From Staphylococcus microti (GTDB lineage Bacteria; Bacillota; Bacilli; Staphylococcales; Staphylococcaceae), in the NCBI RefSeq assembly GCF_000934465.1, contig NZ_JXWY01000039.1, positions 29,521 through 93,520 on the forward strand: 64,000 bases of DNA, written 5' to 3'. The translations under genes and the position numbers were made by a program. This document shows positions 1 through 12,160 of the stretch, one piece after another. The stretch's first letter is position 1. Every line of letters starts with the position of its first letter. The notes beneath the pieces were generated by a model, which saw only the letters and a list, made by a program, of their open reading frames with translations, did not search any database and was not told the DNA's origin.

Positions 1-1
1 T

Positions 2-880
2 GTGCAACGTGTGTTACTCATCGGTGCTGGTTATGTCAGCTTAGAACTATTAGAAAATATGTATGAACGTGGCTTATCCCCTACATTGATTCATCGTTCA
101 GAAGCCATTAATAAATTGATGGATCAAGATATGAACGCCGCCATTTTATCTGAACTTGAAGCACGTCATATTCCGTATCGTTTAAATGAAGAAGTAACCG
201 CTATTAATGGACATACCGTTACATTTAAATCAGGTGCTGTTGAAGATTATGACATGATTATTGCAGGTGTTGGTGTACAGCCGAACTCTGAGTTTTTACA
301 ATCATCCGGCATTACAATAGATGAAAAAGGCTATATTCCAGTGAATGACCGTTTTCAAACGAATATTCCAAATGTCTATGCGGTGGGCGACATTGCAACG
401 AATCATTATCGTCACGTTGACTTACCTGCACACGTGCCACTTGCTTGGGGCGCACATCGTGGTGCGAGTGTGGTTGCTGAACAAATCGCTGGCAGCAAAG
501 ATGTCACATTCCAAGGCTTTGTAGGCGCAAGTATCGTTAAATTTTTTGATTACACGCTTGCAAGTACAGGTGTCGCGCTTGGAGATCTTAAACATTTCGA
601 TTATGCAATGGTGGAAGTTGAAAACGGCACGCATGCGGGTTACTATCCTAACAATACGCCTGTTCATCTACGTGCGTACTATGACAAACAAACAAGACGT
701 TTACTCCGTGCAGCGGCCGTTGGTAAAACTGGCGTTGATAAACGTATTGATGTCTTATCTATGGCGATGATGCACCGAGCAACGATAGATGACTTAACTG
801 AATTTGAAGTTGCTTATGCCCCACCTTACAGTCATCCAAAAGATTTGATCAATATGCTGGGTTATAAAGCACGTCCATAA
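2..880 (+). CDS. cdr: Coenzyme A disulfide reductase, 3' part (runs off the left edge)
   Basis: Flavoprotein that reduces CoA disulfide with NADPH, part of the staphylococcal CoASH redox buffer. The visible 292 residues start at the second Rossmann motif (GAGYVSLE), followed by the FAD-binding block NVYAVGDIA and the C-terminal dimerisation domain. The family is about 438 residues, so the FAD-binding N-terminus with the single active-site Cys lies outside the window and the GTG at 2 is not the real start. A hairpin terminator follows at once. The order cdr, YisL-like gene, FAH gene, addAB is the usual staphylococcal one, which supports this over a generic pyridine nucleotide-disulfide oxidoreductase. 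Confidence 0.88.
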   Translation: MQRVLLIGAGYVSLELLENMYERGLSPTLIHRSEAINKLMDQDMNAAILSELEARHIPYRLNEEVTAINGHTVTFKSGAVEDYDMIIAGVGVQPNSEFLQSSGITIDEKGYIPVNDRFQTNIPNVYAVGDIATNHYRHVDLPAHVPLAWGAHRGASVVAEQIAGSKDVTFQGFVGASIVKFFDYTLASTGVALGDLKHFDYAMVEVENGTHAGYYPNNTPVHLRAYYDKQTRRLLRAAAVGKTGVDKRIDVLSMAMMHRATIDDLTEFEVAYAPPYSHPKDLINMLGYKARP

Positions 881-888
881 AAAAGGAA

Positions 889-940
889 AAAGCGTCAAGG
901 CTTGGAAACCATTCAGCGGTATCCAAATCTTGACGCTTTA
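889..940 (+). terminator. Terminator after cdr
   Basis: A ten-base stem (AAGCGTCAAG / CTTGACGCTT, 890-899 with 929-938) contains a smaller inner stem TTGGA/TCCAA. It lies 9 bases past the cdr stop and also faces the end of the convergent YisL-like gene, so it may serve both strands. Confidence 0.75.
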
Positions 941-943
941 ATA

Positions 944-1333
944 TTAATGGAATAATGCTGTGATTGGTCCCCAAGGTAAGATTGTCCCAAGAACCGCTGT
1001 AATCACGACGATAATCCATGTCCAAATAAACAATTTTCTGCTTGATGCTTGTTTCTTTTTACGTGCAATGGTTACTTCCATTAAACCAATGATGCCCAGT
1101 CCACCGACCATTTTTAATGTCAGTAACATATGACTTGCATCTGCACTTGTAAATGCTTTGGCGATCAACCAAAAACCTGTCACCAATACGAAAATCATAA
1201 ACAAACGTAATGTCATGTGCAATGGTTTGAATAATGGTGTCGGTCCTTGTTTATTAGAAAAGTTTTCATATGTTGCAAAGAACAATATCAACAGCATAAC
1301 AAAACTAATAATGTGTAAATTAATAAGTACCAT
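944..1333 (-). CDS. YisL-like (UPF0344 / DUF1516) membrane protein
   Basis: A 129-residue hydrophobic protein with four predicted membrane segments; it resembles the UPF0344/YisL family, whose function is unknown. The start at 1333 (MVLINLHI) is chosen because AAAGGAGG stands 9 bases upstream. An in-frame GTG-type extension of 13 residues to 1372 would put that Shine-Dalgarno sequence inside the gene. It lies between cdr and the FAH gene, as in other staphylococci. Confidence 0.75.
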   Translation of the reverse strand: MVLINLHIISFVMLLILFFATYENFSNKQGPTPLFKPLHMTLRLFMIFVLVTGFWLIAKAFTSADASHMLLTLKMVGGLGIIGLMEVTIARKKKQASSRKLFIWTWIIVVITAVLGTILPWGPITALFH

Positions 1334-1439
1334 TCGATATATCCTCCTTTTATAAATTGCCCTACATATCATAACATATCCCTTTTCATCCAGGCATTGG
1401 ATTGCTTGAAATTTTACGTGTTTATTCGATTTTTAGCAC

Positions 1440-1480
1440 AAAAAAATGAGAAGCCATAGTCATCAAACTACAGCTTCTCA
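1440..1480 (-). terminator. Terminator of the FAH-family gene
   Basis: Stem TGAGAAGC (1447-1454) / GCTTCTCA (1473-1480) with an A-run on the plus strand at 1440-1446, which is a U-tract on the minus transcript ending the gene at 1492. Confidence 0.75.
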
Positions 1481-1491
1481 CATCTCTATTA

Positions 1492-2394
1492 TTATTTTTC
1501 AATAAATGTTGTTAATGTACCGATATTATCAATTGTCACTTTCACTTCATCGCCCGGTTGTAAAAACTTCGGTGGGTTCATACCTGCACCAACGCCTGCT
1601 GGTGTACCTGTCGCAATGATGTCCCCCGGATGTAACGCAACATATTTTGAAATTTCTTCAATCAATTCATCAATTTTCAAAATCATTTGTGACGTGTTGC
1701 CGTCTTGACGAATTTCATTATTTACTTTTGTCACGATATTTACGTTCTCAGGTGTTGGTAACTCATCTTTCGTTACGATATAAGGACCCATTGGGCAGCC
1801 ACCTGTTAAGCTTTTTGACAAGAACGCTTGATCATGCGCTTTTTGCGCTGTACGGTCTGTAATATCGTTGATGATTGTATAACCATACACGTAGTCTAAC
1901 GCTAAGCCTTTCGGGATTTTCTCGCCTGACTTACCGATTACGACACCTAGCTCACCTTCATAATCCAATGCATCTGTAATGTCTTTATGATTTGGAATTG
2001 TTGCTTCGTCACCTGTTAATGATGAAGCTGCTTTTGTAAACACATATAAGCGTTCAACATCGTGATCTAACTCTTCAGCGTGTGCTTTATAGTTACGACC
2101 AAATGCGATTACGTTATTCGGTGGTGTGACGGGTGGTAAAAATTCAATATCTGCATATTGCACTTTGTACTCAGCTGCACGACCACTTTCTTCAGCTGCA
2201 ACAACCGCTTTTCTTACTTGCTCTTGAAACTCTAACGTTTGATTGTGCTGTAATCCTTCTAATAATGTTTTCGGTTGGAATGCTGCATCGCCGAAATCAG
2301 CGAATACTTTTCTTAAATCCCATGCCGCTTCTTCTCGCTTTACCTTAACACCATATGATGTTTCACCATTGTGGTTGAATGATAAGAATTTCAT
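1492..2394 (-). CDS. Fumarylacetoacetate hydrolase (FAH) family protein
   Basis: A 300-residue protein with the FAH catalytic domain in its C-terminal two thirds: [11 protein letters not shown], the acidic metal-binding region [12 protein letters not shown], and the closing [13 protein letters not shown] motif. FAH-family enzymes hydrolyse or decarboxylate 2-oxo acids such as acylpyruvates; the substrate here is not evident. AGGAG stands 10 bases before the ATG. It lies directly downstream of addA on the same strand, a conserved staphylococcal arrangement, and has its own terminator. Confidence 0.85.
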   Translation of the reverse strand: MKFLSFNHNGETSYGVKVKREEAAWDLRKVFADFGDAAFQPKTLLEGLQHNQTLEFQEQVRKAVVAAEESGRAAEYKVQYADIEFLPPVTPPNNVIAFGRNYKAHAEELDHDVERLYVFTKAASSLTGDEATIPNHKDITDALDYEGELGVVIGKSGEKIPKGLALDYVYGYTIINDITDRTAQKAHDQAFLSKSLTGGCPMGPYIVTKDELPTPENVNIVTKVNNEIRQDGNTSQMILKIDELIEEISKYVALHPGDIIATGTPAGVGAGMNPPKFLQPGDEVKVTIDNIGTLTTFIEK

Positions 2395-2476
2395 TCACTA
2401 TCAGCTCCTAACGTATATCTTATAGCCATTATAACGAAAGTTTTAGATAAATCACAAATTTTTGTCATTATCTTGA

Positions 2477-5400
2477 CTAAATTGTAATCTCTCCAAATTT
2501 AAAGAAATATAATGAGCCTGATACAGGTTGTTTTAATATCACTTCTAGCGCCTTTTGATAATATGTCATTTGAATACGATATTTTTCTTTTAATTGTTGG
2601 CCAATTTCTTCGTCAGTCATACCTCTACGGCGAACGAATACATCTGTCTTATAATCCACAAAATAATACTGACCTGCTTCTTCAAAAACTAAGTCGATCA
2701 TCCCTTGAATAATCGTATCCTCTTTGTCCGTTGGTTCTACAGCATTTTGATTCACAATAAACGGTAATTCTCGATAAATAGCGTCACTGTTCGCAATACG
2801 TAAATACAAATCACTATTTACAAAGCGCTTCACTTCTTCAACGTTAATATCGCGAATGGCTTCTTTATCAATGATTGCACGGTCAACTAACTGATCAAAA
2901 TAAGCATACAACTCAGGTTCTGTTAAACGTTCTTTTTTAAATGGTAAATGTTGCATCACTGTGTGCATCAGCGTCCCAACTTCTGCTGCCGTTCGATGTT
3001 GTTCTTGCATAAAAGTTGGACGATCATACGTGACAGCACCAAGTCGATACTGGCGTACACGTTCATAGTTTGTGTCGGCTTGTTCAGTCTCTAACTGACG
3101 CTTTAACTCAGACACCGATTGTTTGGACGGTTGTTTTTCCGCCGCTTCATATGGATATTTAAACAGCAAACGTTCCTTAATTTGATTCGCAGTTCTTTGA
3201 TCTAACACATCGTTTGCAAGGCGCTCTTTTAACATAGCAAGTGACGGTGTTTGGACTGCCTGTGCATCATCTTCAACCGGTATGATATCTTGGGCGTCTA
3301 CTTGTTCAATCTGTACAGTTGGTTTGAGATAATCTGGCAACAATTCAACTGATGTCGCAAACTGTTGTTGCTTTGCCAAGTGCGTTGCTTGATGTTTACT
3401 CAACACACTATAAATCAGTTGAAACGGATTTTGCGCTGTAAATCGTTCAATCGTACCAAGGCGATTATCGCTGACCGACCAAGCCGTTAACTTATCTAAC
3501 GCTTCTTCATTATCGACCGTGCCAATTAAGTAAAGATGTTCTTTCGCACGTGTAAGCGCCACATAAATTAACCGCATTTCCTCTGATATTAATTCTTTTT
3601 GATTCATAAGCTCAATGCTTTTAGAAATGAGTGACGGATAAAACAAACCGCGCTCTTCATCATAATATTGTAAGCCTAATCCTGCATGTTGGTTGAGTAC
3701 GACTGGTTGTTTCAAGTCATCTTTGTTAAACTTTCGACTTAGTCCCGAATAAATAACAAATGGGAACTCTAACCCTTTACTACTATGCACGGTCATTAAT
3801 CGAACCACATCATCATTCGGTCCAATAACATTCTCTTCACCAAAGTCTTTACCGCGGTCAATCATCTCGTCAATAAAACGAATAAATTGGAATAAACCAC
3901 GATAGCTCGAGTTGTCGAACTCAATGGCTTTGTTAAATAAACCATGTAAGTTGGCACGACGTCCTTTACCACCGACTAACCCACTAAAATACTGTGTAAT
4001 GTAATGATCATTGAACAACTTGTCAATCAACTGATACACCGGATGCGTTTGACTATAACGGCGATAACTTTCAAGTTGTGCTATAAAATCAACCAGCTTC
4101 TGACGTAATTCAGTGTCTGCTTCTGGTAAGTCTATATATTGTTGAATCGATTGATAGAAGTAATATTCATTTGGCGCACCTACACGTATTTTTGCCAATT
4201 CATCTTCCGTAAATTGATAAATCACTGAACGCATCAATCCAACGAGATAAATATCTTGTAACGGATTGTCGATTGCTCTTAAAAATGACAACATCAAACG
4301 CACTTCCGTTTGTTCAAAATAACCTTGCTTACTTTTCGCAAACAACGGCAAATTATAATCTTTGAACACTTGTTGAATGTTGCGTGCATTCGACATCGTT
4401 GCCTCTAATATAACGATGTCTTTATACGTTGCAGGTCGATACGTTTTTGTTTTAATATCATATACTTGCTTCGTTTCAAGAATTGCTTGCACTTGTTGCG
4501 CAATCAAATGCGCTTCTTGCTCGCCTTTATCCATATCTTGCTTTTGGTCTTTCAACAGCACTGTTAAATGAACGGGATAGGAGACATCATCAAACGGCGC
4601 ACCTGAATACAAGCTTGCTGCTGCATCATAGTCGATTTCTCCAACAGTAGGATCCATCATATGTTTGAACAAATAGTTCGTCGTTGCCAACACTTCTTTG
4701 CGTGAACGGAAGTTTTGTGACAAATCAATACGTTTCCCACTCAAATCATCTGGCTGGTTAAACGCTTCGTATTTTCCAATAAACAAACTTGGGTCTGCTT
4801 GACGGAATTTATAAATCGACTGTTTCACATCGCCTACCATAAATAAATTGCCGTTTGATGCATCGCCTCTTTTAATACTTCCGATAATTGCTTCTTGTAC
4901 ACGGTTCGTATCTTGATACTCATCGACCAGTATTTCTTCAAATTGTGCGCGATACGTCTCTGCAATTGGAGAAGGTGTGCCATCCTCATTTAATAGAATA
5001 CGAAGTGCTAAATGTTCATAATCTCCAAAGTCTATAATATTACGTACACGTTTTGCCGCTGAAAATTGTGCCATCACATCTTTCGTCAACTTTGCTAAGT
5101 ATGCAACACGTGGTGCTAAATCTGTAAGTTCCTGCTGTAGTGTCTCAACATCACGACTGATTAATTCTGATTGAACGGTCTCCATAAATTTTTTGTAGCG
5201 GTCATAATTCGCTTTGAATGCTTCATACATTCCCTCTGCATATGGATCATCTTTCATGTCTTTCGGTTTTGACGGCATTCGCTCAAACTTAATCGCACGC
5301 ACTTTCGACTTATCTATCATTTTTTCTGATAGTGCTTCACGTAAAGCGTCACGATGTTTGTTAATAAACGCTACATGCTTACCCTTATGATCAATTAATT

Positions 5401-6115
5401 CAATCTGCGCATATGCTTGTTCGACTGCATCTTGTGCTGCGTCTAAATACAATTGAATATATTGATCTAATATCGCCGTATAATTCTGTTGCGATGTGAC
5501 ATCTTCATACGGTTGGTTTAAACGATCCAGCCACTGTTCCGGGTGTGGATTGGCGACACTAAAATAATAAAGTTTTTTTATGATATTTCTAATGGCATCG
5601 TCATTTCTATCGGACGATAACTGTTCTGTTAACGTCACAAACTGCGGATCCAACGTTTCATAATGTGCTTCAAACACTTCATCCACTACTTGTTCTAGTA
5701 ACAATACATTTTCAACATCACTTGCTGTACGAAAGTTTGGATCGATGTCCAGTTGATCATAATGCTGTTGAATCAACTTCAAACAAAAACTATGCAACGT
5801 GGATATTTGTGCTTGGTGGATTTTAGCACGTTGATTTTTCAAATGCTCATTACTTGGATCTTCTAACGACGCTTGTTGAATACGTGCTTCAATACGGTGC
5901 TTCATTTCACGTGCACTGGCGTTCGTAAACGTCACAACGAGCAAACGATCGACATCGATTTTGTCACGTAAAATACGCTGAATAATACGTTCAACTAAGA
6001 CCGCTGTCTTACCCGAACCCGCCGCTGCAGCAACGAGCACATCTTGATTTTTCGCATAAATACTTTCCCATTGCGCATCTGTCCACTGTACGTCTTTCGG
6101 TTTTGTTGGAATCAT
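2477..6115 (-). CDS. addA: ATP-dependent helicase/nuclease subunit A
   Basis: Helicase-nuclease subunit of AddAB (RexAB in staphylococci), which resects double-strand breaks for RecA-dependent repair and responds to Chi sites. The 1212 residues show Walker A AAAGSGKT (30-37), the UvrD-type Walker [11 protein letters not shown] near residue 400, the late helicase motif [14 protein letters not shown], and a C-terminal RecB nuclease domain with MIDLVF (Asp1141) and VDYKTD (1153-1158). Length fits the family (about 1217 in S. aureus). Its ATG overlaps the addB stop by four bases (ATGA), so the two are translationally coupled. Confidence 0.97.
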   Translation of the reverse strand: MIPTKPKDVQWTDAQWESIYAKNQDVLVAAAAGSGKTAVLVERIIQRILRDKIDVDRLLVVTFTNASAREMKHRIEARIQQASLEDPSNEHLKNQRAKIHQAQISTLHSFCLKLIQQHYDQLDIDPNFRTASDVENVLLLEQVVDEVFEAHYETLDPQFVTLTEQLSSDRNDDAIRNIIKKLYYFSVANPHPEQWLDRLNQPYEDVTSQQNYTAILDQYIQLYLDAAQDAVEQAYAQIELIDHKGKHVAFINKHRDALREALSEKMIDKSKVRAIKFERMPSKPKDMKDDPYAEGMYEAFKANYDRYKKFMETVQSELISRDVETLQQELTDLAPRVAYLAKLTKDVMAQFSAAKRVRNIIDFGDYEHLALRILLNEDGTPSPIAETYRAQFEEILVDEYQDTNRVQEAIIGSIKRGDASNGNLFMVGDVKQSIYKFRQADPSLFIGKYEAFNQPDDLSGKRIDLSQNFRSRKEVLATTNYLFKHMMDPTVGEIDYDAAASLYSGAPFDDVSYPVHLTVLLKDQKQDMDKGEQEAHLIAQQVQAILETKQVYDIKTKTYRPATYKDIVILEATMSNARNIQQVFKDYNLPLFAKSKQGYFEQTEVRLMLSFLRAIDNPLQDIYLVGLMRSVIYQFTEDELAKIRVGAPNEYYFYQSIQQYIDLPEADTELRQKLVDFIAQLESYRRYSQTHPVYQLIDKLFNDHYITQYFSGLVGGKGRRANLHGLFNKAIEFDNSSYRGLFQFIRFIDEMIDRGKDFGEENVIGPNDDVVRLMTVHSSKGLEFPFVIYSGLSRKFNKDDLKQPVVLNQHAGLGLQYYDEERGLFYPSLISKSIELMNQKELISEEMRLIYVALTRAKEHLYLIGTVDNEEALDKLTAWSVSDNRLGTIERFTAQNPFQLIYSVLSKHQATHLAKQQQFATSVELLPDYLKPTVQIEQVDAQDIIPVEDDAQAVQTPSLAMLKERLANDVLDQRTANQIKERLLFKYPYEAAEKQPSKQSVSELKRQLETEQADTNYERVRQYRLGAVTYDRPTFMQEQHRTAAEVGTLMHTVMQHLPFKKERLTEPELYAYFDQLVDRAIIDKEAIRDINVEEVKRFVNSDLYLRIANSDAIYRELPFIVNQNAVEPTDKEDTIIQGMIDLVFEEAGQYYFVDYKTDVFVRRRGMTDEEIGQQLKEKYRIQMTYYQKALEVILKQPVSGSLYFFKFGEITI

Positions 6116-9100
6116 CGTGTCTCCTCCTCTTCTTCCGTTGTCGCTAATAACTTCAATGGTTTAATGCTTTCATCCACATGTCGATATTTTGCACTATCGA
6201 TCAAGCTATCAACATGACATACTGATTGATACTGACAAAAACGACACGGCAATGTATTGTCATATTTCAATGGTGCTACTTCTGTATGTCCATCCATAAT
6301 TTGTGATGCAGTATGCACAAAGTTATCTCTGTTGCGCTGGATAAGGCGGTGAATCGTTTGTTCATCTGTGACTTTACTGTATGCGTAAAAGTCACCATTT
6401 TTCTTCAATGCGACAGGTACAATATCAGAACTAAAACCGCCTTCTATTCGGCGATCATAGGCATCTACAACATCTTCGTCACTATTGACCAAACCGTTTA
6501 ATTTGTATGATTTTAAAAATGTCTCTTCATAATCATCTTCATTAACTGTATCCCATGCACGCTTTTTATCTTTGAACTTATGAACATGCATATACAAAAA
6601 TCCACCCGGCTTAACATCATCAACCAGTCCAAGGCGTTCTTTATTTTGTAACGCAATATCCATATACGTCATCATTTGCATTTGTAAACCATAATAGACT
6701 TTCTTCAGGTCTAACTCCGCACTTTGTTTTGATGATTTATAGTCGATAATATTAATAAAACTTTTGCCATTTTTGTTATAGACGTCAATGCGGTCGATTT
6801 GCCCACGAATATTAATTGGGATGCCTTGCTCTGTTTGTAAAGGTTGCGCGAACAACTCATCCGACTTAGCTTTTTGGCGAAAAGACTTTTCAAACGCAAT
6901 TGGACGGAACTGCGAATGTTCAGACTGATGACGTAACGCCTGCAATGTCGCTTGTACAATCTCACCAATACGTTTTGATAAGTAGCGATAATATGACGTC
7001 GCATTCAACAAGTTAAACTGTACTTTTGGTAAATGCTCATCTAATGCTTCTTGCGTCAATGACTGAATTTGTTTCGGTGTCAGCTTTTGGAAATTGCCAT
7101 CCACTTTGTCAGCAATATAACGTAATACATCATGGAAAATCGTTCCGAGATCAAAATTCTGCAATTCATACTTTGTACGTTCGTTTAACTTCAAACCGTG
7201 TGATGCATAATGCTTAAACGGACAACTATTGTAGCCTTCAAAACGTGACACGCTGGCATTGATTGTCTTACCATAAAGTGCATACGTTAATGGTTGATCA
7301 AGTTGCACCGTCTCGTTGCGATAATCTAATGCAGTCGCCAAATGCGCCATGCCATCACTTAATGCAGGGTCTTTATACAATGTGTCATAAGCAACAAACC
7401 AACTATCCGCAATCGGTTGCCCATCTAACCATGCACGCAATGACTCGAATAAATGTACTTTCGTTTGATGTGGATGCACCATACGTCGCATGGCATCTTG
7501 TGCATTCAACTGTGCAATATTTTGCGTTTCAACAGCTGGCAAAATACTTTGCACATCGCTAATATACGGACTCGCTTCTTTTTCCGAACCACTGCTGTCC
7601 ATCAAACTATATGTTAGCGTTAAACGTTCGCATGCACGTGTCATCGCAAAATAGCCAACGAACGCTTCGTCCATTTGTAGAATATCTGCTGTCGGACTTA
7701 ACTGCATGCCCGTATATGCTTCAAACGTCTTTTTCTCCTCATCGGATATTAAACTCGTACTGTTAATCGCTTGCGGCAGCACACCGTCATTCATCCCTAT
7801 CATATAGACGTGGCACTTGTTGTCGACCTTCGCCAAATCCATCGTTCCAATCGTCACTTGGTCAATCGTTTGCGGAATCATTGAAAATTCAAGTCCATTT
7901 AATCCAACATCTAGTAACTCTAAAAAGCGTGTGTATTCCATCTCTTGTTGACCAAACACCGCGACAATCTCATCTAAAATGCGTATAAAACCACGCCAGA
8001 TTTGATCAACTGCCTCTGCTTGTTCATGATGCCCTTGCGTTTCTAACATGTCTCGGCGCGTCATCAACTGTGATGGGAGTTCAAACATTTCAAGGACTTC
8101 ATAAAATGCCGTCGCATATGCCTCTGCATGTTTTCCCGTATTAAGCTTTTGTTCCAATTGAAATAATTGTTTGACCACGTGTTCCTTCATTGAAATAACA
8201 CGTTGAAATGTATCGGCTTCTGATTCAGAGAGTGCTTTATGACGTTTAATGCCCATTTTCGTAAAGCTATCCACTTGGAAATATTTATCTTCCAGCCAAC
8301 GCTTCCCGTATATGCCTCGTTCCATCGCATAGTTTTCAAGTAAATCTGTTAAATAACGACTATTCGGAAACTGTTGGGTTAATACACCTGTTTTAAATAA
8401 ACGCATCATCGGTTCAAATTGCCAATTCGTTTTCAAAACTTCTATCATACTCACAAACATTTCCATAATCGGATGATGGACCATCGACTTCTTCACATCT
8501 ATGTTATATGGAATATCATATTGCGCTAAAATTGCTTCTAACAAATAAACATAATTCGGGTCACGATACAAAATCGCAATATCCCGATAACGATATTTAT
8601 TATCACGAACATCTGCAATAATTTGACGTGCCACTTCATTCACTTCTTCACGCATAGATGTCGCTTCAAATATACGTACCGCTCCATCGTCCACATGGGT
8701 TGCTTGAGGTTGTAACGCATCGAATTCCGACGCTAACGCCAGCAGACTTTGCTGTTTAAAACGCTGCACATCATTAAAACGTTCAATATTTAATGCTTTG
8801 CCTGTCTGCGTCGCAATATCATTAAGATGTGCCAACACCTCAGACGGCTTACGAAACATACTCAATGCATCCATGTCACCGTTTGTTGTCAGCAATACCG
8901 TTACGGACTTGGCGTGTTTTACAAGCGCTTCAATGACGAGATATTCTTGGGTTGAAAAGTTGTGAAAACCATCAATATACACATCCGCACGACGTAGCCA
9001 ATCCGACTTAGGAATCAGCGAAATAAAACGCTGCATGAGACCTTCTCCCGTTAAATAATCTGATCCCATACGTTCTTGTAACTTTTTATAGATTAAACTC

Positions 9101-9576
9101 ATATCATGCAGCTTATCTTGTGTTCGTTTCGGTAGCTGATTATTTTCCGCACTATCTGCTACAATTTCTGGCGTCACCGCATACTTTTCAAAGTCTTGTA
9201 GTTGTTCACGTACTTTTGTGCTAAAACCTAAATACTTCACTTGCGATTGATATAACTTCAACTGTTTACGTACATCTTGTAAAATGTTGTAAATCATCAT
9301 CTCTATAGATGTAGATGACAAACGTGTTTCATGCACGCCTCCTACTTCTTGAAAAACACGATAACTTAACCTTTCAAAGTGGAGTACTTCTGCACGCAAA
9401 CTTCCCTTCAGCGCTGAATCATTAACAAACGCTTGCTCATATAAATACGTTCCTTGCATCGGCGTCACAACAATAATCGGGTCGCCCAAAGGTGGATTAT
9501 GTATTTTATCTTTGATTTCATTCATCATCGCTGTGCTTTTACCAGTGCCCGCTCTTCCTATCAATGCACGAAACAT
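6112..9576 (-). CDS. addB: ATP-dependent helicase/nuclease subunit B
   Basis: Partner of AddA; it carries the second nuclease and the Chi-recognition helicase-like fold. Walker A GRAGTGKS is at 7-14. The nuclease centre includes INIIDYKSS, and an Fe-S cluster is implied by one Cys in [10 protein letters not shown] plus C1111, C1114 and C1120 ([10 protein letters not shown]), the AddB-type four-Cys arrangement. The start at 9576 (MFRALIG) is chosen because GAGGGGGAG lies just before it; a GTG five codons upstream would overlap this site. 1154 residues fits the family. First gene of the addBA pair. Confidence 0.96.
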   Translation of the reverse strand: MFRALIGRAGTGKSTAMMNEIKDKIHNPPLGDPIIVVTPMQGTYLYEQAFVNDSALKGSLRAEVLHFERLSYRVFQEVGGVHETRLSSTSIEMMIYNILQDVRKQLKLYQSQVKYLGFSTKVREQLQDFEKYAVTPEIVADSAENNQLPKRTQDKLHDMSLIYKKLQERMGSDYLTGEGLMQRFISLIPKSDWLRRADVYIDGFHNFSTQEYLVIEALVKHAKSVTVLLTTNGDMDALSMFRKPSEVLAHLNDIATQTGKALNIERFNDVQRFKQQSLLALASEFDALQPQATHVDDGAVRIFEATSMREEVNEVARQIIADVRDNKYRYRDIAILYRDPNYVYLLEAILAQYDIPYNIDVKKSMVHHPIMEMFVSMIEVLKTNWQFEPMMRLFKTGVLTQQFPNSRYLTDLLENYAMERGIYGKRWLEDKYFQVDSFTKMGIKRHKALSESEADTFQRVISMKEHVVKQLFQLEQKLNTGKHAEAYATAFYEVLEMFELPSQLMTRRDMLETQGHHEQAEAVDQIWRGFIRILDEIVAVFGQQEMEYTRFLELLDVGLNGLEFSMIPQTIDQVTIGTMDLAKVDNKCHVYMIGMNDGVLPQAINSTSLISDEEKKTFEAYTGMQLSPTADILQMDEAFVGYFAMTRACERLTLTYSLMDSSGSEKEASPYISDVQSILPAVETQNIAQLNAQDAMRRMVHPHQTKVHLFESLRAWLDGQPIADSWFVAYDTLYKDPALSDGMAHLATALDYRNETVQLDQPLTYALYGKTINASVSRFEGYNSCPFKHYASHGLKLNERTKYELQNFDLGTIFHDVLRYIADKVDGNFQKLTPKQIQSLTQEALDEHLPKVQFNLLNATSYYRYLSKRIGEIVQATLQALRHQSEHSQFRPIAFEKSFRQKAKSDELFAQPLQTEQGIPINIRGQIDRIDVYNKNGKSFINIIDYKSSKQSAELDLKKVYYGLQMQMMTYMDIALQNKERLGLVDDVKPGGFLYMHVHKFKDKKRAWDTVNEDDYEETFLKSYKLNGLVNSDEDVVDAYDRRIEGGFSSDIVPVALKKNGDFYAYSKVTDEQTIHRLIQRNRDNFVHTASQIMDGHTEVAPLKYDNTLPCRFCQYQSVCHVDSLIDSAKYRHVDESIKPLKLLATTEEEEETR

Positions 9577-9689
9577 ACGACTCCCCCTCACTCATAAATT
9601 AATATTACTTCTATTATATATGGTCGCTGATAATAACCAAACCGTTTCAACCACTTTGTAAAATAAATTTAAAAGGACAGATAATCCAA

Positions 9690-9733
9690 TAAAAAAAGCC
9701 TAGTAAACAGCAACATGCCACTTACTAGACTTA
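9690..9733 (-). terminator. Terminator of spsB
   Basis: GCCTAGTAA (9698-9706) pairs with TTACTAGAC (9722-9730). The A7 run at 9691-9697 gives a U-tract on the minus strand. Confidence 0.7.
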
Positions 9734-9744
9734 TGATAATCGAC

Positions 9745-10332
9745 CTATGACTGGTCTTCTGTATGATCAGGGTTAAAGTTTACTTTGAAGTCACTTACAG
9801 GCCAGAATCGTAATGATACTTTACCAACGATTTGATCTTTATCAATCAAACCAATTGTACGACTATCTTTACTAACTTCACGATTGTCCCCTAACACTAA
9901 GTATTTATCTTCCGGTATTTTATATTTACCGTCACTACCTGGTAACGTTTGAGAGTTCACAGGTCCTGTGATTTCATCATATGATTTATGTTTTAAATTA
10001 TAGGCAAGATACGGTTCATCCATCTTTTTACCATTTAAATAGAGCTGATCATTTTTGTATTCCACATGATCACCCGGCTTACCGATAATACGTTTAACAT
10101 AGTCGTTATTTTCGTCCGCATGGAAAACAATGACATTCCCATTATCTAGATGACCTAATGTTTTACCAATTTTATTCACGATTAAACGATCGCCGTCTTT
10201 TAATGTTGGATGCATCGAGTCACCTTGTACATTGTATGGCTTAATAATGAACGTATACAACAATCCAACAATGAGAAGCGCTAGGCCTATCGAAATAATC
10301 CATTCCATTGTTTCTTTTCTCACTTTTGACAC
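9745..10332 (-). CDS. spsB: Signal peptidase I
   Basis: Type I signal peptidase that cleaves secretory signal peptides on the outer face of the membrane. One N-terminal membrane anchor (about 11-30) precedes the catalytic domain. The Ser/Lys dyad is visible as Ser39 in GDSMHPTL and Lys80 in YVKRIIGKPGD, and the conserved box VLGDNREVSKDSR is present. With both catalytic residues intact this matches active SpsB rather than the inactive SpsA paralogue that lies beside it in S. aureus; no second copy is present here. Confidence 0.95.
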   Translation of the reverse strand: MSKVRKETMEWIISIGLALLIVGLLYTFIIKPYNVQGDSMHPTLKDGDRLIVNKIGKTLGHLDNGNVIVFHADENNDYVKRIIGKPGDHVEYKNDQLYLNGKKMDEPYLAYNLKHKSYDEITGPVNSQTLPGSDGKYKIPEDKYLVLGDNREVSKDSRTIGLIDKDQIVGKVSLRFWPVSDFKVNFNPDHTEDQS

Positions 10333-10636
10333 CTCTTTAATTATTAAAAATTGGGACGTAGTTATCGTGGCATTAATACACTTTACGATGTTTTTATCTC
10401 AACAGACTGTCTGACATAAACTATGCATCCCACTGAAATTCGACGTGAACTGTACTTTTCATCTTATCATAAAAAGAGAACGATACGTTAATGTTTTCTA
10501 TGCCAAAAAGGATTGGGACTTCAATGGAAATTGCACTTTGGGAAATCAACAAATAATGTCCAAACCTCGAATGAGTATAAAAAACACACGCTATCCTGTA
10601 TAAAGATAACGTGTGTGACATATGGCTTCTATAATA
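10333..10636. other. Intergenic region between pgi and spsB
   Basis: About 300 bases with no credible gene. It contains two short similar words (ATTGGGACGTAG near 10350 and ATTGGGACTTCA near 10511) of the kind seen in staphylococcal intergenic repeats, and the pgi terminator at 10580-10616. In S. aureus this position holds spsA; here no signal-peptidase remnant is recognisable. Confidence 0.5.
10580..10616 (-). terminator. Terminator of pgi
   Basis: CACACGCTATC (10585-10595) pairs with GATAACGTGTG (10605-10615) with one wobble and a 9-base loop. The plus-strand A-run just before it is a U-tract for the minus transcript. Confidence 0.8.
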
Positions 10637-11968
10637 TTATAAACGTGCTTCTAAGTCTTTTTTCTTATCTTCGTATCCTGGTTTACCAAGCAATGCGAAC
10701 ATGTTTTGTTTGTATGCTTCGACACCTGGTTGGTTAAATGGGTTTACGCCTAATTGGTAACCACTCATTGCAACGGCTAATTCAAAGAAGTATACAAGAT
10801 AACCGTATGTTTCAGCATCTAATTTCGGTAATGTGATGACTAAGTTTGGTACACCACCATCTGTATGTGCTAATAAAGTACCTTCAAACGCTTTCGTATT
10901 GACTTCATCTACTGTTTTACCAGCTAAATAGTTCAAGCCATCTAAATCATCTGCATCTTCTTCAATCGTAATGTTATGTTTTGGTGATTCAACTTTTAAC
11001 ACTGTTTCAAATAAGAAACGACGTCCTTCTTGAACGTATTGACCTAATGAATGCAAGTCAGTTGTAAAGTTGGCACTTGATGGATAAATCCCTTTCAAGT
11101 CTTTACCTTCAGATTCACCAAATAATTGTTTCCACCATTCATTGAAATATTGTAATGATGGTTCATAGTTGATTAACATTTCTGTTGTATAACCTTTGTT
11201 GTATAAAACATTACGGATTGATGCATATTGGTACGCAATGTTTTGTTCCAAGTCGTCTGATGCAAGCTCTTCACGTGCTTTCGCTGCACCTGCCATCATT
11301 GCTTGAATATCGATACCTGCAACGGCAATCGGTAATAAACCAACAGCAGTTAATACAGAGAAACGACCACCGACATCATCCGGCACAACAAATGATGCAT
11401 AGCCTTCATTTGTGGCAAGTTGTTTCAATGCACCTTTTTCTTTATCAGTCGTTGCGAAAATACGCTTAACGGCTTCTTCTTTACCATATTTTTCTTCTAA
11501 TAATTGCTTGAATAAACGGAATGCGACAGCTGGTTCTGTTGTAGTACCAGATTTAGAAATCACATTTACAGAGAAATCTTTACCGTCTAAGTAGTCGATT
11601 AACTCCTGTGTATAAGATGAAGAAAGATGGTGACCTGCGAAAATAATTTCTGGTAAGTCACTGTTTTTCTTGAATGCAGGTGTTAACATTTCAATCGCAG
11701 AACGTGCACCTAAATATGAACCACCGATACCGATCACAACTAACACATCTGAATGTGCTTTAATCTCTTCAGCAGCAGCTAAAATGCGATCGAATTCTGC
11801 TTTATCATAATCAACTGGTAAATCAACCCATCCTAAAAAGTCGCTACCAGCACCTGTTCCTTCATGGATTGTGCGATGAATCAGTTTTACTTGATCTTGT
11901 TGTTGCGCTAATTCATGTTGTCCGAAAAATTGTAATGCCTTTTTATAATCAAACTGGATATGTGTCAT
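10637..11968 (-). CDS. pgi: Glucose-6-phosphate isomerase
   Basis: Interconverts glucose-6-phosphate and fructose-6-phosphate in glycolysis. The 443 residues match the short bacterial Pgi form. Visible signatures are [14 protein letters not shown], the phosphate-binding [29 protein letters not shown], and the C-terminal [12 protein letters not shown] with its conserved lysine. It is transcribed alone, divergent from argG, and ends at a strong hairpin. Confidence 0.97.
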   Translation of the reverse strand: MTHIQFDYKKALQFFGQHELAQQQDQVKLIHRTIHEGTGAGSDFLGWVDLPVDYDKAEFDRILAAAEEIKAHSDVLVVIGIGGSYLGARSAIEMLTPAFKKNSDLPEIIFAGHHLSSSYTQELIDYLDGKDFSVNVISKSGTTTEPAVAFRLFKQLLEEKYGKEEAVKRIFATTDKEKGALKQLATNEGYASFVVPDDVGGRFSVLTAVGLLPIAVAGIDIQAMMAGAAKAREELASDDLEQNIAYQYASIRNVLYNKGYTTEMLINYEPSLQYFNEWWKQLFGESEGKDLKGIYPSSANFTTDLHSLGQYVQEGRRFLFETVLKVESPKHNITIEEDADDLDGLNYLAGKTVDEVNTKAFEGTLLAHTDGGVPNLVITLPKLDAETYGYLVYFFELAVAMSGYQLGVNPFNQPGVEAYKQNMFALLGKPGYEDKKKDLEARL

Positions 11969-12069
11969 GCACTTTGCCTCCTAATTTAACTGAACTCATG
12001 TTTATTTTACTAACATATATTTATAAATTCAATAAAGTTAAATAGTCCGAAAAATTGCGCTAATCTATT

Positions 12070-12090
12070 ATGTATATTTATAAAAATACT
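12070..12090 (+). promoter_or_regulatory. Possible arginine-repressor (ARG box) site
   Basis: An AT-rich stretch just upstream of the argG -35 (TATTTATAAAAATACTTG, overlapping the -35) agrees at about 12 of 18 positions with the Bacillus AhrC/ArgR box as I recall it. The position suits arginine repression of argGH, but the sequence is so AT-rich that chance similarity is possible. Confidence 0.3.
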
Positions 12091-12118
12091 TGCATATTAA
12101 AACACAACGTGCTAATAT
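12090..12118 (+). promoter_or_regulatory. Promoter of argGH
   Basis: TTGCAT (12090-12095) and TAATAT (12113-12118) are separated by exactly 17 bases, about 40 bases upstream of the argG start; a good sigma-A type promoter. Confidence 0.7.
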
Positions 12119-12160
12119 ATGACTTAAGCAAAATCAATTAAACACAGAGGTGACAGTTTT

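Noticed and set aside
6711-7562. Long open frames on other frames inside addB
   Set aside because: They are shadows of the addB coding frame without ribosome sites or domain-like composition.
10421-10621. 66-codon minus-strand ORF between pgi and spsB
   Set aside because: No ribosome site, no family resemblance, and it overlaps the pgi terminator and repeat words.
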